Source: G016234445 sp964438865 (GTDB lineage Bacteria > Chloroflexota > Dehalococcoidia > Tepidiformales > Tepidiformaceae). From it: DNA of 64,000 nt. The translations under genes were made by a program, and so were the position numbers. The stretch's first letter is position 1, and each line of letters starts with the position of its first letter. This document shows positions 43,947 to 52,538 of the stretch, piece by piece. The stretch is from contig CAYTMI010000005.1 in assembly GCA_964438865.1 (NCBI GenBank), forward strand, positions 124,001-188,000. Direction: 5' to 3'. The notes under the pieces were generated by a model. The model did no database searches. It worked only from the letters and a program-made list of their open reading frames with translations, and had not been told where the DNA came from.

Positions 43947-45188
43947 TTGGGACTCGAACTATCCGAACACGGGCAGCCGTGGGAACACCTCCGCGACGAG
44001 ATGGCCGCGATGCGCGGGCACGACCTCGACTGGAAGCATGGCCGCCACGGCGCTTACGTCTGGTACGCGGGCGACGAACTCGAGGACGTCCTCCGCGAAG
44101 CCTTCGGCATGTTCCTCGTCGAGAACGGCCTCGGACTCCGCGCCTTCCCCAGCATCGGGCGGATGGAAGAAGAGACGCTCGCGACGGTGCAGTGGCTGCT
44201 TTCGGCCCCCGAGGGTGCGGCGGGGATCTTCACCTCCGGCGGCACCGAGAGCATCTTCCTGGCGATCCACGCGGCGAGGGAGTGGGGCAGGGTCCACCGC
44301 CCGGGGTCGAAGCGGCCAACGATCGTCGCGGCGCATTCGGCCCACCCGGCGGTCAGCAAAGCGGCCCACTACCTGGGGATGGACGTCATCCGCGTCCCCG
44401 TCGGGGTGGACTACCGCGCCGACGCCGCGGCCATGGAGGCGGCGATCACCGCCGACACCGTCGCCATCTACGCCTCCGCCCCCACCTACTCCCTCGGTCT
44501 GGTCGACCCCGTCCCCGCGCTCGGCGAGCTGGCCGCGCGGCACGGCCTCTGGCTCCATGTGGACGCGTGCGTCGGGGGCATCCTCGCGCCGTTCGTTCGA
44601 CAGGTGGGGTATCCGGTGCCCGCCTTCGACTTCTCGGTCGAGGGTGTCACCTCCGTCTCCGCCGACCTCCACAAGTCGGGATACACGGCGAAGCCGGCCT
44701 CGACGGTCACCTTCCGCACGGCGGAGCTCCGCGAGTTCGCGCGCTACAGCATGGACGACTGGCCGAGCGGGCTCTACAGCTCCTATACGTTCACCGGGTC
44801 ACGGCCGGGCGGGGCGATCGCGGCGGCCTGGGCCGGGATGCGCTTCCTCGGGCAGGCCGGCTACCGCGAGATTGCGGCCTCCTCCATGCGCGCGAAGCAG
44901 ACGATAGCGGTCGGCGTGGCGGCCATCCCGGGGGTTGTTGTGCATGGGGCGCCGGAGTTGTGGGCGTTCTCGTTCGGGTCCCCGGAAGTGAAGATGGGGC
45001 GGGTTGCGGCGGCGATGGCGAAGCGCGGCTGGATGTGCGGGACGACCACCTCGCCTGCCGGCATCCACGTGATGTGTACTCCGGTCCACGAACCGATCGC
45101 AGCAGACTACGTGGCCGCCGTGGCCGAGTGCATCGGCGAGGTGAGGGCGGGCGCGGCGCCCGAGGCCACGCACGCTGCCTACAACTGA
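43947..45188 (+). CDS. PLP-dependent decarboxylase/sphingosine-1-phosphate-lyase-like protein
   Basis: 413 residues, fold-type I group II decarboxylase family. GIFTSGGTESIFLAIHAARE is the cofactor phosphate loop, LHVDACVGGILAPF holds the ring-binding Asp, and SADLHKSGYTAKPAS the PLP Lys. The closest named relatives by motif are sphingosine-1-phosphate lyase and glutamate/tyrosine decarboxylase; the substrate is not known. TTG 43947 is the likely start (AAGGACG upstream). A TACAAT 30 bp upstream may be its -10. Confidence 0.87.
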   Translation: MGLELSEHGQPWEHLRDEMAAMRGHDLDWKHGRHGAYVWYAGDELEDVLREAFGMFLVENGLGLRAFPSIGRMEEETLATVQWLLSAPEGAAGIFTSGGTESIFLAIHAAREWGRVHRPGSKRPTIVAAHSAHPAVSKAAHYLGMDVIRVPVGVDYRADAAAMEAAITADTVAIYASAPTYSLGLVDPVPALGELAARHGLWLHVDACVGGILAPFVRQVGYPVPAFDFSVEGVTSVSADLHKSGYTAKPASTVTFRTAELREFARYSMDDWPSGLYSSYTFTGSRPGGAIAAAWAGMRFLGQAGYREIAASSMRAKQTIAVGVAAIPGVVVHGAPELWAFSFGSPEVKMGRVAAAMAKRGWMCGTTTSPAGIHVMCTPVHEPIAADYVAAVAECIGEVRAGAAPEATHAAYN

Positions 45189-45201
45189 CGTGCGGCCGGG
45201 C

Positions 45202-45618
45202 TTACTGCATCCAGCGGTCGCCGAGCGGCTCCCGGGGGATGTCTTCGGCGGCGTTGACCATGTGATGGGCCAGCGGCCCCAGCCGTTCGAAGATGGCCGC
45301 CAGGTCTTCGCGCCCCACCGCGCACTCGCTCATCGCCGCCTGCATGTAGCGGAGCCAGCGTCCCGCGGCGAGGTCGTCGATGACGAACGGGAAGTGGCGG
45401 CGACGGAGCCGGGGGTGTCCGTAGAGGGCGCTGTAGACGGGCTCGCCCCCAAGCCACTGTTCGAAGAAGAGCTTGAGTTTGCGCTTCCCGGGTTCCAGGT
45501 CCTCCGGGTAGATGGCCCGCTGGACCGCGTCGGCTTCGACGAGGCGGTAGAACGCCTCCACGATCCGGTCGACGCCAACGCGCCCACCGACCTGCTCGAA
45601 GAGGGTTGCATCCGTCAC
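45202..45618 (-). CDS. group II truncated hemoglobin
   Basis: 138 residues. TLFEQVGGRVGVDRIVEAFY, VQRAIYPEDL, KLKLFFEQWLGGEPVYSALY, then GHPRLRRRHFPFVI with the proximal His, and RWLRYM are the TrHbO pattern, including the Trp of group II. Such globins bind O2 or NO and protect from nitrosative stress. GTG 45618 lies 7 bp after TACGAT with a TGC extension, so leaderless; the longer open frame upstream is not globin-like. Confidence 0.9.
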   Translation of the reverse strand: MTDATLFEQVGGRVGVDRIVEAFYRLVEADAVQRAIYPEDLEPGKRKLKLFFEQWLGGEPVYSALYGHPRLRRRHFPFVIDDLAAGRWLRYMQAAMSECAVGREDLAAIFERLGPLAHHMVNAAEDIPREPLGDRWMQ

Positions 45619-45710
45619 GCCCACAATCGTAGCAGCCGCTGGCTGTACCGCCCGCCAGCCCGGGGGAACCGTTTGCGCGCCCGGAGCGTCTGGCAGGGCA
45701 GGAGACTCTG

Positions 45711-46454
45711 ATGCGACCACCAACCCCACCGTTCCTCGCCGCGGCTACGGCATTCGTCATCGCGGTGGCCGCGGTGGCCGCGGTGGCCTGTGGCGAACCC
45801 GAAGTCACCATCCCGGCTGGCGCGACGACGGTCGCGACGGCCACGTCGACTGCGACCGCAACTGCGGCGGCGACAGCCACGCCGACCACACGCCCGGTAC
45901 CGCCTTCGCCGACGCCCGTACCGCCGCCCAGGCCGGACCCGCGCGCCTACCCGGCAGGAACCCGCAGCGGCATCGGCGAGATCGACGCGATCATCGCGGC
46001 GGTGGAATCGAGGGACGGAGCGGCGCTGGAGAAGCTCGCGCACTACCTCTCGTACCCGTGCCAGGGACCGATGTCGTTCCAACCGCAGCCTCTCCGCTGC
46101 GCCGATGGCGTGCCGGAAGGGACGCCCAAGGTGGGATTCTGGGTGACCCAAGTGGAAGGCGGGCTCTGGGCGCCCGACCACGCCGCCACCAGCCTCGACC
46201 GGTGGCTCAAGGGCGCGCCCCTTGGGCTTTACGGCGTCTACCGGCTCGCCCCGGGGCAGCAGCCGTTTCCGCCGGAGGCACCGCCGGACTACCTCGTCAT
46301 CTTCAGCTACGAATCCGCGTATGGCCGCTGGTGGGACACCCTCTCCGTCTCCGGGGTGGGCTTCGTCCGCCTCGGGTTCACCTACCCGCCGCTGCCACCG
46401 GCGATCATGGACGACCCCGCCGACTCCGGCTGGGTGGTCCCTCCTCAGAGATAG
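45711..46454 (+). CDS. lipoprotein of unknown function
   Basis: 247 residues. A hydrophobic signal (AAATAFVIAVAAVAAVAC) ends in a lipobox Cys at about 27, followed by a Thr/Ala/Pro-rich linker to about 75 (TATATPTTRPVPPSPTPVPP). The globular part starts with SGIGEIDAIIAAVESRDGAA, like small stress-related domains that begin with a counting helix, and has two Cys. The upstream globin gene is divergent, its start 92 bp away. Function unknown. Confidence 0.78.
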   Translation: MRPPTPPFLAAATAFVIAVAAVAAVACGEPEVTIPAGATTVATATSTATATAAATATPTTRPVPPSPTPVPPPRPDPRAYPAGTRSGIGEIDAIIAAVESRDGAALEKLAHYLSYPCQGPMSFQPQPLRCADGVPEGTPKVGFWVTQVEGGLWAPDHAATSLDRWLKGAPLGLYGVYRLAPGQQPFPPEAPPDYLVIFSYESAYGRWWDTLSVSGVGFVRLGFTYPPLPPAIMDDPADSGWVVPPQR

Positions 46455-46479
46455 TTGGCGCCAGGCCCGCGCGCAAACG

Positions 46480-46872
46480 TCACAGCTCCGACACCCCTAC
46501 CGCGCGGACATCCGCCATCGGGAAGTCCTTGAGGTTGCGGGTGATCACCGTCGCCCCGTGCTTCGTGGCCACAGCGGCGATGAGCGTGTCCGGGGTCGAA
46601 AGCGCCATCCCGGCGCGGGCGAACGTGAAACGGTGATGCCCCGCCAACAACGCTTCATCGTGCGAAATTCCCAGGCTGGTCATCCCGTCGATGAACGCAT
46701 CGAACGCGGACCGTTCTCCCCGGGGGATGCCCGAGTAGAACTCCGCCACGATTACCGGGCAGGTACAGAGTTCCTCGCCCACATCGATCAGGCGCCTGAT
46801 CGCCGAGTACGTTGGGTCCCTGCCGCGGGTGAACGAGATGAGGACGTCGGTGTCCAGGAGGTACCGGGTCAC
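46480..46872 (-). CDS. VapC-type PIN-domain toxin
   Basis: 130 residues. PIN-domain acidic residues are in YLLDTDVLISF, VIVAEFYSG, and STPDTLIAAVATKHGATVIT, with NLKDFP at the end, all needed for Mg-dependent RNase activity. The start is a GTG that overlaps the antitoxin stop (GTGA), so the pair is translated in order, antitoxin first. Confidence 0.9.
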   Translation of the reverse strand: MTRYLLDTDVLISFTRGRDPTYSAIRRLIDVGEELCTCPVIVAEFYSGIPRGERSAFDAFIDGMTSLGISHDEALLAGHHRFTFARAGMALSTPDTLIAAVATKHGATVITRNLKDFPMADVRAVGVSEL

Positions 46873-47180
46873 TGCGGGTCTGCTTCAGCGGTCTCCCTGA
46901 GCACCGCCTGGAGCCGCGCCTCCCGGGGGGTCTCCGCCAGTCGTAGCTCCTTCACCCAACCCGTAGCCCCCGAGTCGGTATCCCATGCAGGCGGTCCGCC
47001 GCCCAGGCCGGCCGCAGCCTCCACCGCGATCCGCTCCGCGGCAGCCTTCCGTCTCGCAGCCGCCAGACCCCGTTCGACCGCCTCAGCGATGAATTCGCTC
47101 CGGCGCCGCTTCCCGACGAGGCGGTCCACCTCCACCACAACGCTGGCCGGTAGCACGACGTGGGTACGCACCGTTTCCAT
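46869..47180 (-). CDS. VapB-type ribbon-helix-helix antitoxin
   Basis: 103 residues. The N-terminus (TVRTHVVLPASVVVEVDRLV, GKRRRSEFIAEAVERGL) is a ribbon-helix-helix DNA-binding domain; the C-terminal half is an acidic and Ala-rich tail ending in WVKELRLAETPRE, suited to bind the PIN toxin. ATG 47180 is preferred (GGAG upstream); a GTG at 47189 is possible. Confidence 0.85.
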   Translation of the reverse strand: METVRTHVVLPASVVVEVDRLVGKRRRSEFIAEAVERGLAAARRKAAAERIAVEAAAGLGGGPPAWDTDSGATGWVKELRLAETPREARLQAVLRETAEADPQ

Positions 47181-47299
47181 CTCGAACACGCTCCGGGGAT
47201 CACCATATCACATACCTGTGGGACCAACGGCGCGATTTGCGGCCTCCAGCCGGCCATTCCATACTTCCCCACCATCCACTCCCGCGCAGGAGGCAACCC

Positions 47300-48514
47300 T
47301 TGGCCGCACCTCTCGATGGCATCCGCGTCCTCGAAGTCGCGAACTGGCTGGCAGCGCCCGCCGCCACCGCCCTCATGGCCGACCTCGGCGCCGACGTCAT
47401 CAAGGTGGAGCCGCCAAACGGCGACGTATTCCGCTACTTCGTCCTCCGTTCGATGGGCTACGACCACGACTTTGCGACCAACTACGCCTTCCAGGTCGAC
47501 AACCGGGGCAAACGCTCGATCGTCGTCGACCTCGACAAGCCGGGCGGGCCGGAACTGGTGAAGAGGCTCGCCGCCGGGTGCGACGTGTTCCTGACGAACC
47601 TGGTACAGCGGCGGCGCGTCAAGTACGGCCTGACCTACGAGGACGTGCATGGGGTGAAGGACGACCTCATCTACTGCTCCTTTAGCGGGTATGGGACGCG
47701 GGGGCCGGACGCCGACCGTTCCGGGTTCGACTTCGCCGCGTTCTGGGCGCGTTCGGGGATCATGGGGCTCCTCGGCGAACCCGACGCCCCGCCTCCGCTC
47801 AACCGGGGCGGCCAGGGCGACCACTCGACGTCGTTCAACATCCTCGCTGCAGTGCTCGCCGCCTTGCGGATGCGGGACAAGACCGGCGAAGGCCAGCACG
47901 TCGAAACCACCCTCCAGGCCAGCGGCATGTGGACCATCGCTGGCGACTTCTCGGCCGGGCTGGTGGCGCGAAGCAACGCCCCGCGGATTTCGCGCAAGTC
48001 GCCGGTGAACCCTATCTGGAACTCGTACCAGTGCGCGGACGGGCTCTGGTTGTTGCTGGTGGTGCCCAACCCCTTCCCCTCCTACTGGCCGAACTTCTGC
48101 GACGTGGTGGAGCGCCCCGGATGGGCCAACGACCCGCGCTGGGACGACCTCCCGAAACTCCGCGCCAACACCCCGGCGCTGACGGCCGAGATCGACACGA
48201 TCATGCTCCAGCACGACCGCGCCTACTGGGGCAGCCGCCTCGATGACGTGGGCTTCATCTGGGCGCCGGTGGCCACGATGACGGACATGATCAACGACCC
48301 GCAGGTGCGTGAGATGGGCTGGATCACGAGCGTCGAGCACCCCACCTTCGGGACGTTCGAAACACTCGACACTCCCTTCAAGCTCTACGGCAGCGACATC
48401 GGCGTGCGCGGGCCCGCCCCGGACCTCGGCCAGCACACATTCGAGGTCCTGGCGGAGTTCGGGGTCGATGGGGACGAGATCAGCGAGCTCGCCGCGAACG
48501 GCGTGCTGGGGTAG
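47300..48514 (+). CDS. family III CoA-transferase (CaiB/BaiF)
   Basis: 404 residues: LDGIRVLEVANWLAAPAATA, LMADLGADVIKVEPPNGDVF, NRGKRSIVVDLDKPGGPELV, YCSFSGYGTRGPDADRSGFD and the probable catalytic Asp in GQGDHSTSFNILAAVLAAL. TTG 47300 has AGGAGG at 7 bases. Unlike the 25.1-27.5 kb pair it stands alone and has the Asp, so it may be homodimeric. Followed 3 bp later by the DUF4258 gene. Confidence 0.89.
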   Translation: MAAPLDGIRVLEVANWLAAPAATALMADLGADVIKVEPPNGDVFRYFVLRSMGYDHDFATNYAFQVDNRGKRSIVVDLDKPGGPELVKRLAAGCDVFLTNLVQRRRVKYGLTYEDVHGVKDDLIYCSFSGYGTRGPDADRSGFDFAAFWARSGIMGLLGEPDAPPPLNRGGQGDHSTSFNILAAVLAALRMRDKTGEGQHVETTLQASGMWTIAGDFSAGLVARSNAPRISRKSPVNPIWNSYQCADGLWLLLVVPNPFPSYWPNFCDVVERPGWANDPRWDDLPKLRANTPALTAEIDTIMLQHDRAYWGSRLDDVGFIWAPVATMTDMINDPQVREMGWITSVEHPTFGTFETLDTPFKLYGSDIGVRGPAPDLGQHTFEVLAEFGVDGDEISELAANGVLG

Positions 48515-48517
48515 GCC

Positions 48518-48766
48518 GTGGACGTCCGCCTCCACGAACACGCGATGGACCGCCTGCCAACCCGCGGAGCCACGGTCGAAGAAGTCGTGGAGGCGGTCCG
48601 CAACGGCGAGCGGTTCCCGGCGAAAGCTGGCAGGACCGCCTTCCGCCGCAACTTCGCCTTCGTGGGGCTCTGGCGCGGAAAGCGCTATGCTACGAAGCAG
48701 GTTGAGGCGATCGCGGTGTACGAGGACGGCTGGCTCGTCATCACCGTGATCGTGAAGTTCTTCTAA
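48518..48766 (+). CDS. DUF4258 protein (toxin-like)
   Basis: 82 residues starting with GTG. LHEHAMDRLPTRGATVEEVV, then RRNFAFVGLWRGKRYATKQV, and EDGWLVITVIVKFF are the DUF4258 pattern, a small RelE-like fold. It is followed 4 bp later by a DUF2283 protein, a common pair thought to be a toxin-antitoxin module (inference from recurrence). Confidence 0.85.
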   Translation: MDVRLHEHAMDRLPTRGATVEEVVEAVRNGERFPAKAGRTAFRRNFAFVGLWRGKRYATKQVEAIAVYEDGWLVITVIVKFF

Positions 48767-48770
48767 GGAG

Positions 48771-49019
48771 ATGCCCACCGTGCGCCTCACATACGACCCC
48801 AGGCACAACGTCGGGTATATCGCCTTCCGCGAAGGACCCGCCGAAGTTGACACCCTCCGCCTGAGCGAAGAACTCAACGTCGACATCGCGCCCGACGGGA
48901 CCGTGTACGGCATCGAATTGCTCAACGCCTCCGAACAGTTGGGCCTTGCCACCGCCCGCCGCCTTGTGATCACCAACGAGGCCTCTGGCGAATCGCAGGA
49001 GGTCACCCTCGCCGGGTAG
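48771..49019 (+). CDS. DUF2283 protein (antitoxin-like)
   Basis: 82 residues. RLTYDPRHNVGYIAF, LNVDIAPDGTVYGIELLNAS and a C-terminal VTLAG strand match the DUF2283 family. Partner of the DUF4258 gene directly upstream (AAGGAG before its start). It should bind and neutralise that partner if the pair is a toxin-antitoxin system. Confidence 0.86.
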   Translation: MPTVRLTYDPRHNVGYIAFREGPAEVDTLRLSEELNVDIAPDGTVYGIELLNASEQLGLATARRLVITNEASGESQEVTLAG

Positions 49020-49095
49020 ATTGCCGTGGCCAGGAGGCCGCGAACGGCGTGCTGGGGTAGGCGCATCATCTGCCCGTGCGTGGGATAATCAGGCC

Positions 49096-49398
49096 GTGAA
49101 AATCGAACGCATCTCCGTTCCGGCGGGTGCCGTGGCCGACTTCTGCCGGCGCCACCACATACGGCGCCTGTCGCTTCTTGGCAGCGTGCTGGGTGACGAC
49201 TTCCGTCCTGACAGCGACATCGACGTGCTGGTGGAGTTCGAGGAAGGCCACGTCCCAGGATTTGCGTTCGTGGCGATGGAAGAAGAGCTTTCGCGCCTTC
49301 TGGGCCGGCGAGTCGACCTGAACACCCCGCGAGACCTGAGCGCCCGGTTCCGGGACGACGTCCTCGCTCGCGCTCAAGCGCTGTATGTCGCAGCGTGA
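49096..49398 (+). CDS. minimal nucleotidyltransferase (MNT)
   Basis: 100 residues. LSLLGSVLGDDFRPDSDIDV carries the GSxxxGDxxxxSDxD-type catalytic motif of the pol-beta fold. MNT proteins normally pair with a HEPN toxin, which they AMPylate; no HEPN gene follows here (next is a thioesterase). GATAAT lies 6 bp before GTG 49096, so the message is probably leaderless and independent of the DUF2283 gene. Confidence 0.87.
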   Translation: MKIERISVPAGAVADFCRRHHIRRLSLLGSVLGDDFRPDSDIDVLVEFEEGHVPGFAFVAMEEELSRLLGRRVDLNTPRDLSARFRDDVLARAQALYVAA

Positions 49399-49456
49399 CC
49401 CGCGCGGTTGCGAACATCGGTATGCTCCTCGAAACGCAATTCGGACAGGAACCCTG

Positions 49457-49843
49457 ATGGCGAAGAAACCCGGCCCGAACGTGGGCCTCGGCCCGCTCCT
49501 GGGCATCAGGATGGAACGCGAGGACGCGGCAAGCCGCTCGTTCGTCACGGTACGGCCCGAGCTCCTCAACCCCCATGGGGTGCTGGCAGGACCGGTGATG
49601 TATTCGCTGGCCGACTTCGGGATGGGCGCGGCGCTCTCTTCGCGGCTGGAGGATTCGGAGTCGTGCGCCACCATCGAGATCAAGATGGTGTACATCGCCA
49701 CCGTCACCACGGGCGAAGTGGCCTGCGAGACCCGGCTCGTGAACAAGGGCCGCCGGGTCGCCGTCCTCGAATCCGAAGTCTTCAACGAGGGGCGGCTGGT
49801 GGCGAAGGCCCTGGGGACGTTCGCCATCTTCGAGGCGAGGTAG
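49457..49843 (+). CDS. PaaI-type hotdog thioesterase
   Basis: 128 residues of the hotdog fold: RPELLNPHGVLAGPVMYSLA, DFGMGAALSS, then IEIKMVYIATVTTGEVACET. It should hydrolyse acyl-CoA thioesters. ATG 49457 with AGGAA upstream. A related but distinct thioesterase is at the right end of the window (63602). Confidence 0.88.
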   Translation: MAKKPGPNVGLGPLLGIRMEREDAASRSFVTVRPELLNPHGVLAGPVMYSLADFGMGAALSSRLEDSESCATIEIKMVYIATVTTGEVACETRLVNKGRRVAVLESEVFNEGRLVAKALGTFAIFEAR

Positions 49844-49851
49844 CCGGGCGT

Positions 49852-50514
49852 TCAGTTCCCGAGCGAACCGAGCACGTCGGCCGCGGCTTCGATGACAGGG
49901 CCGATCGCCTCGGCGGCGGCGGCGGCCGCTTCGACCCCTGCTTCGAGCGCCGGACCTGCCGCTTCAACGGCTGCACCGAGGCTTCCCGCTACGGCGCCTG
50001 CGAGATCGGCGGCCTGGCTCGCGACGGCAGCCACCGGCGCGAGGGCGTCGGCCCCCGCGGACACGGCGGCGGCCGCGAGGTTCACGACGTCGTCGGCCGA
50101 GCCGGCTACGTTGGTGCCGAATTCGACCACCGCGCCGAGCGCATCCTTGCCTGCCCCGGCCACCGCACCGGCGACGTCCACCGCGGAGCCCGCGGCATCG
50201 GCGACCACCCCGGGAGCCCCGGTCACGATGTCGGCCAGCCGCTCGGCGCCGGCGTTCAGTGCCTTCGTCATCAGCCGCGAGGCCTCGCCGAGGGCCCGCG
50301 GGACAGCGCGGTATGCTTCCGCCTCGACGTCGCCGGGAGTGAGGTTCGAGACGGCATCCGCCACGGTGGAACCGCGGTAGCGCTCCTGCGAGCTCTCACC
50401 GGGCCCGGGCGGCGAGGCTCCTCCGGCGGCCCCCTCACTGCGGGCGCGAGCCTCGCGGAGTTCGCGCGCCTTCACCTCTTCTTCGGGGGAGAGCGAGCCG
50501 GGATCCGATGCCAT
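49852..50514 (-). CDS. alanine-rich protein of unknown function
   Basis: 220 residues. A charged N-terminus (SLSPEEEVKARELREARARS) is followed from about 85 by an Ala/Gly/Val-rich amphipathic helical region with near-heptad repeats (DAAGSAVDVAGAVAGAGKDA). No signal peptide. It resembles phasin-like or LEA-like helical proteins only in composition. Real gene status is supported by strict third-position GC and by tight spacing to both neighbours. Confidence 0.6.
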   Translation of the reverse strand: MASDPGSLSPEEEVKARELREARARSEGAAGGASPPGPGESSQERYRGSTVADAVSNLTPGDVEAEAYRAVPRALGEASRLMTKALNAGAERLADIVTGAPGVVADAAGSAVDVAGAVAGAGKDALGAVVEFGTNVAGSADDVVNLAAAAVSAGADALAPVAAVASQAADLAGAVAGSLGAAVEAAGPALEAGVEAAAAAAEAIGPVIEAAADVLGSLGN

Positions 50515-50531
50515 TTGTTGCCTCCGGGGCG

Positions 50532-51686
50532 TCAGCTCGATGGGTGCAGGATCTCCCGCAGCGCCGCGCAGACGTCGTCGACATCACTATCGGCGAGGTC
50601 CTGGTACATCGGCAGGCTGATGGCGCCTTCGAAGACCCGTTCGGCCACCGGGAAGTCGCCCTTCTGCCAGTAGCCGAGCCGCTGATAGGCGGTGAAGTAG
50701 TGGATGGGAATGAAGTGGACCGAGGTCTGGATGCCGCGTTCGGCCAACTGGCGGATGACGTCGTCGCGGGAGACGGGGGAGCTCTCCTTCACTCGCACGA
50801 CGAAGAGATGCCAGGCCTGGCGGTTCTCTTCGCTGAAGCGCGGGAGGACCAGGTGCTCTTCGTCGGCGAGGTTCGCGAAGTAGCGCTGGGCGGCACGGGT
50901 GCGCGCCTCGTTCATCGCATCGAGGCGGCGAAGCTGGCCCCGGCCAAGCGCGGCGGCGAGGTCGGTCAGGTTGTCCTTGAAGCCGATTTCCTGGATGTCG
51001 TAGCGCCAACCGCCGCCGGCGTCGTAGCGGTTCCAGGCGTCGCGCGTCATCCCGTGGAGGGTGAGTATGCGGACGCGGTCGCTGAGGGCTTCGTCGTCGG
51101 TGGCGAGGGCGCCGCCTTCGCCGGTGGTCATGTTCTTGTTCGCGTAGAAGCTGAAGGCGGTGGCGTCGCCGATAGAGCCGATGGGCCTGCCCCGGTAGAG
51201 GCTGCCGACCGCGTGGGCCGCGTCTTCGAGCACCTTGAGGTTGTGGCGGCGGGCGATGTCCATGATCGCGTCCATCTGGCAGGGTTCGCCGGCGAAGTGG
51301 ACGGGGATGATCGCCTTCGTCCGCGGGGTGATGGCGCGTTCGACCATCTCCGGGTCCAGGTTCGCGTCCGATTCACGGATATCGGCGAGCACCGGCCGGG
51401 CCCCGGTGTGGATGATGACGTTCGCCGTCGCGCTGAAGGTGTAGGGAGTGGTGATGACTTCGTCACCGGGGCCGATGTCCCAGGCGGCGAGGCAGAGGTG
51501 CATGGCGGCGGTGCAGGAATTGACGGCGTTGACGTACTTCGCGCCGCAGTAGGCCGCGAGCTCTGTTTCGAGGGCGCGGGCGTTGCTGGCGGTGGTGAGC
51601 CAGCCGCTGCGGAGGGTCTCGACGACCGCGGCGATCTCGTCCTCATCGATGGAAGGCCTGGCGAAGGGGATGCGAATTTCTCCCAT
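50532..51686 (-). CDS. DegT/DnrJ/EryC1 aminotransferase
   Basis: 384 residues. FARPSIDEDEIAAVVETLRS, GWLTTASNARALETELAAYC, TPYTFSATANVIIHTGARPV and the PLP Lys in FSFYANKNMTTGEGGAL mark a sugar-aminotransferase family PLP enzyme used in making amino sugars for surface glycans. ATG 51686 gives the standard N-terminus; no clear ribosome site is seen. No other glycan gene adjoins it. Confidence 0.92.
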   Translation of the reverse strand: MGEIRIPFARPSIDEDEIAAVVETLRSGWLTTASNARALETELAAYCGAKYVNAVNSCTAAMHLCLAAWDIGPGDEVITTPYTFSATANVIIHTGARPVLADIRESDANLDPEMVERAITPRTKAIIPVHFAGEPCQMDAIMDIARRHNLKVLEDAAHAVGSLYRGRPIGSIGDATAFSFYANKNMTTGEGGALATDDEALSDRVRILTLHGMTRDAWNRYDAGGGWRYDIQEIGFKDNLTDLAAALGRGQLRRLDAMNEARTRAAQRYFANLADEEHLVLPRFSEENRQAWHLFVVRVKESSPVSRDDVIRQLAERGIQTSVHFIPIHYFTAYQRLGYWQKGDFPVAERVFEGAISLPMYQDLADSDVDDVCAALREILHPSS

Positions 51687-51740
51687 GGAGGAAGGGTACA
51701 CGAGCGAGCGCCGAGGGCCGAGGGGCGAGTGCCGAGTACC

Positions 51741-51799
51741 GGGGGTCAGGGGCCAGGGATCAGGGGCTTGGTAGCCGCGGCCCACTGTGGCCGCATCGC
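51741..51799 (+). repeat. dispersed repeat, left inverted copy
   Basis: A G-rich run (GGGGGTCAGGGGCCAGGGAT) is followed by GGTAGCCGCGGCCCACTGTG and GCCGCATCGC. The same block, inverted, lies at 56057-56115, and the core matches the units of the 13.1 kb array. The gap 51687-51865 has no gene. Confidence 0.8.
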
Positions 51800-51865
51800 T
51801 TGCCACTTTGTTGCGTGAGTTGGACACAGGGTTGCGATGTGAGCGGTGGTGGGTGGAGGTGGGCA

Positions 51866-52357
51866 TCAGTTGTCCTCCGGCGGGGGTGTGCGTTGGGCGA
51901 GGAGGCGGACGTGGCGGTCGATGATGTCGCGGGCGGCGGTGTAGGCGGCGGGGTCGTGGGTGGACATGTGGCCGCGCTGGGGACGGAACCTGGGAGGGTC
52001 GAAGTTGCGGACGGCGAGGGTGAGTGCGCGGAGGATGATGCGGGCCTTGCGGTCGGGGAGTTGGCCGCTGAACTGGAGGCGGACGACGGTGTCGATGGCG
52101 GCCTGGACGGAGGCGCGGTCGTCGAAGCGGAGGTCGAAGATGCCGTCGAGGGCGGTTTCGCGGAAGCGGCGGGCGGCGGCGGAGTTGGCTGCACCCTTGA
52201 GGAGGTTCTGGCGTTGCTGTTGCTGGTAGACGGGGTCGTGGTTGACGCAGAGGCCGGTTTCGTTGCGGGCGGCGAACCCGCAGGGGGTGCCGGACCGGGT
52301 GGTGGCGGAGCAGGTATCGATGGCGCGTCCTCCGGGGGTGCAGGCGAGAGTGGTCAG
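51866..52357 (-). CDS. small zinc-motif protein of unknown function
   Basis: About 163 residues. A Cys-rich motif CSATTRSGTPCGFAARNETG, LCVNH (Cys-x9-Cys-x9-Cys-x2-His) should bind zinc; it occurs at the N-terminus of many uncharacterised bacterial and phage-related proteins. A helical region follows (FDDRASVQAAIDTVVRLQFS) and a tail with RDIIDRHVRLLAQ. The start is unclear: the frame has CTG 52357 near the motif, while an ATG at 52370 is in another frame, so a frameshift is possible. The open frame further upstream is only antisense to the methyltransferase. Confidence 0.6.
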   Translation of the reverse strand: MTTLACTPGGRAIDTCSATTRSGTPCGFAARNETGLCVNHDPVYQQQQRQNLLKGAANSAAARRFRETALDGIFDLRFDDRASVQAAIDTVVRLQFSGQLPDRKARIILRALTLAVRNFDPPRFRPQRGHMSTHDPAAYTAARDIIDRHVRLLAQRTPPPEDN

Positions 52358-52538
52358 TGAGCGGCCCCATGGTGAGTTTCCCGGTGGGTTGGATGGTGAG
52401 CGGGCCGATGGGGCGATGGTGGAGGGCGGGAGGGGGAGCGGGAAGGGGGCGATGGCAGGGGGGAGGGGCGACGGGCGAGGGTTCGTGCTGTACGCCTGAG
52501 CGGCCCGAGTGCTAGGATGATGCAACTCTAGAACAAGT

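Noticed and set aside
46952..49576. Minus-strand frame of 874 codons
   Set aside because: Covers VapB, a CoA-transferase and small genes, all better supported; no domain of its own.
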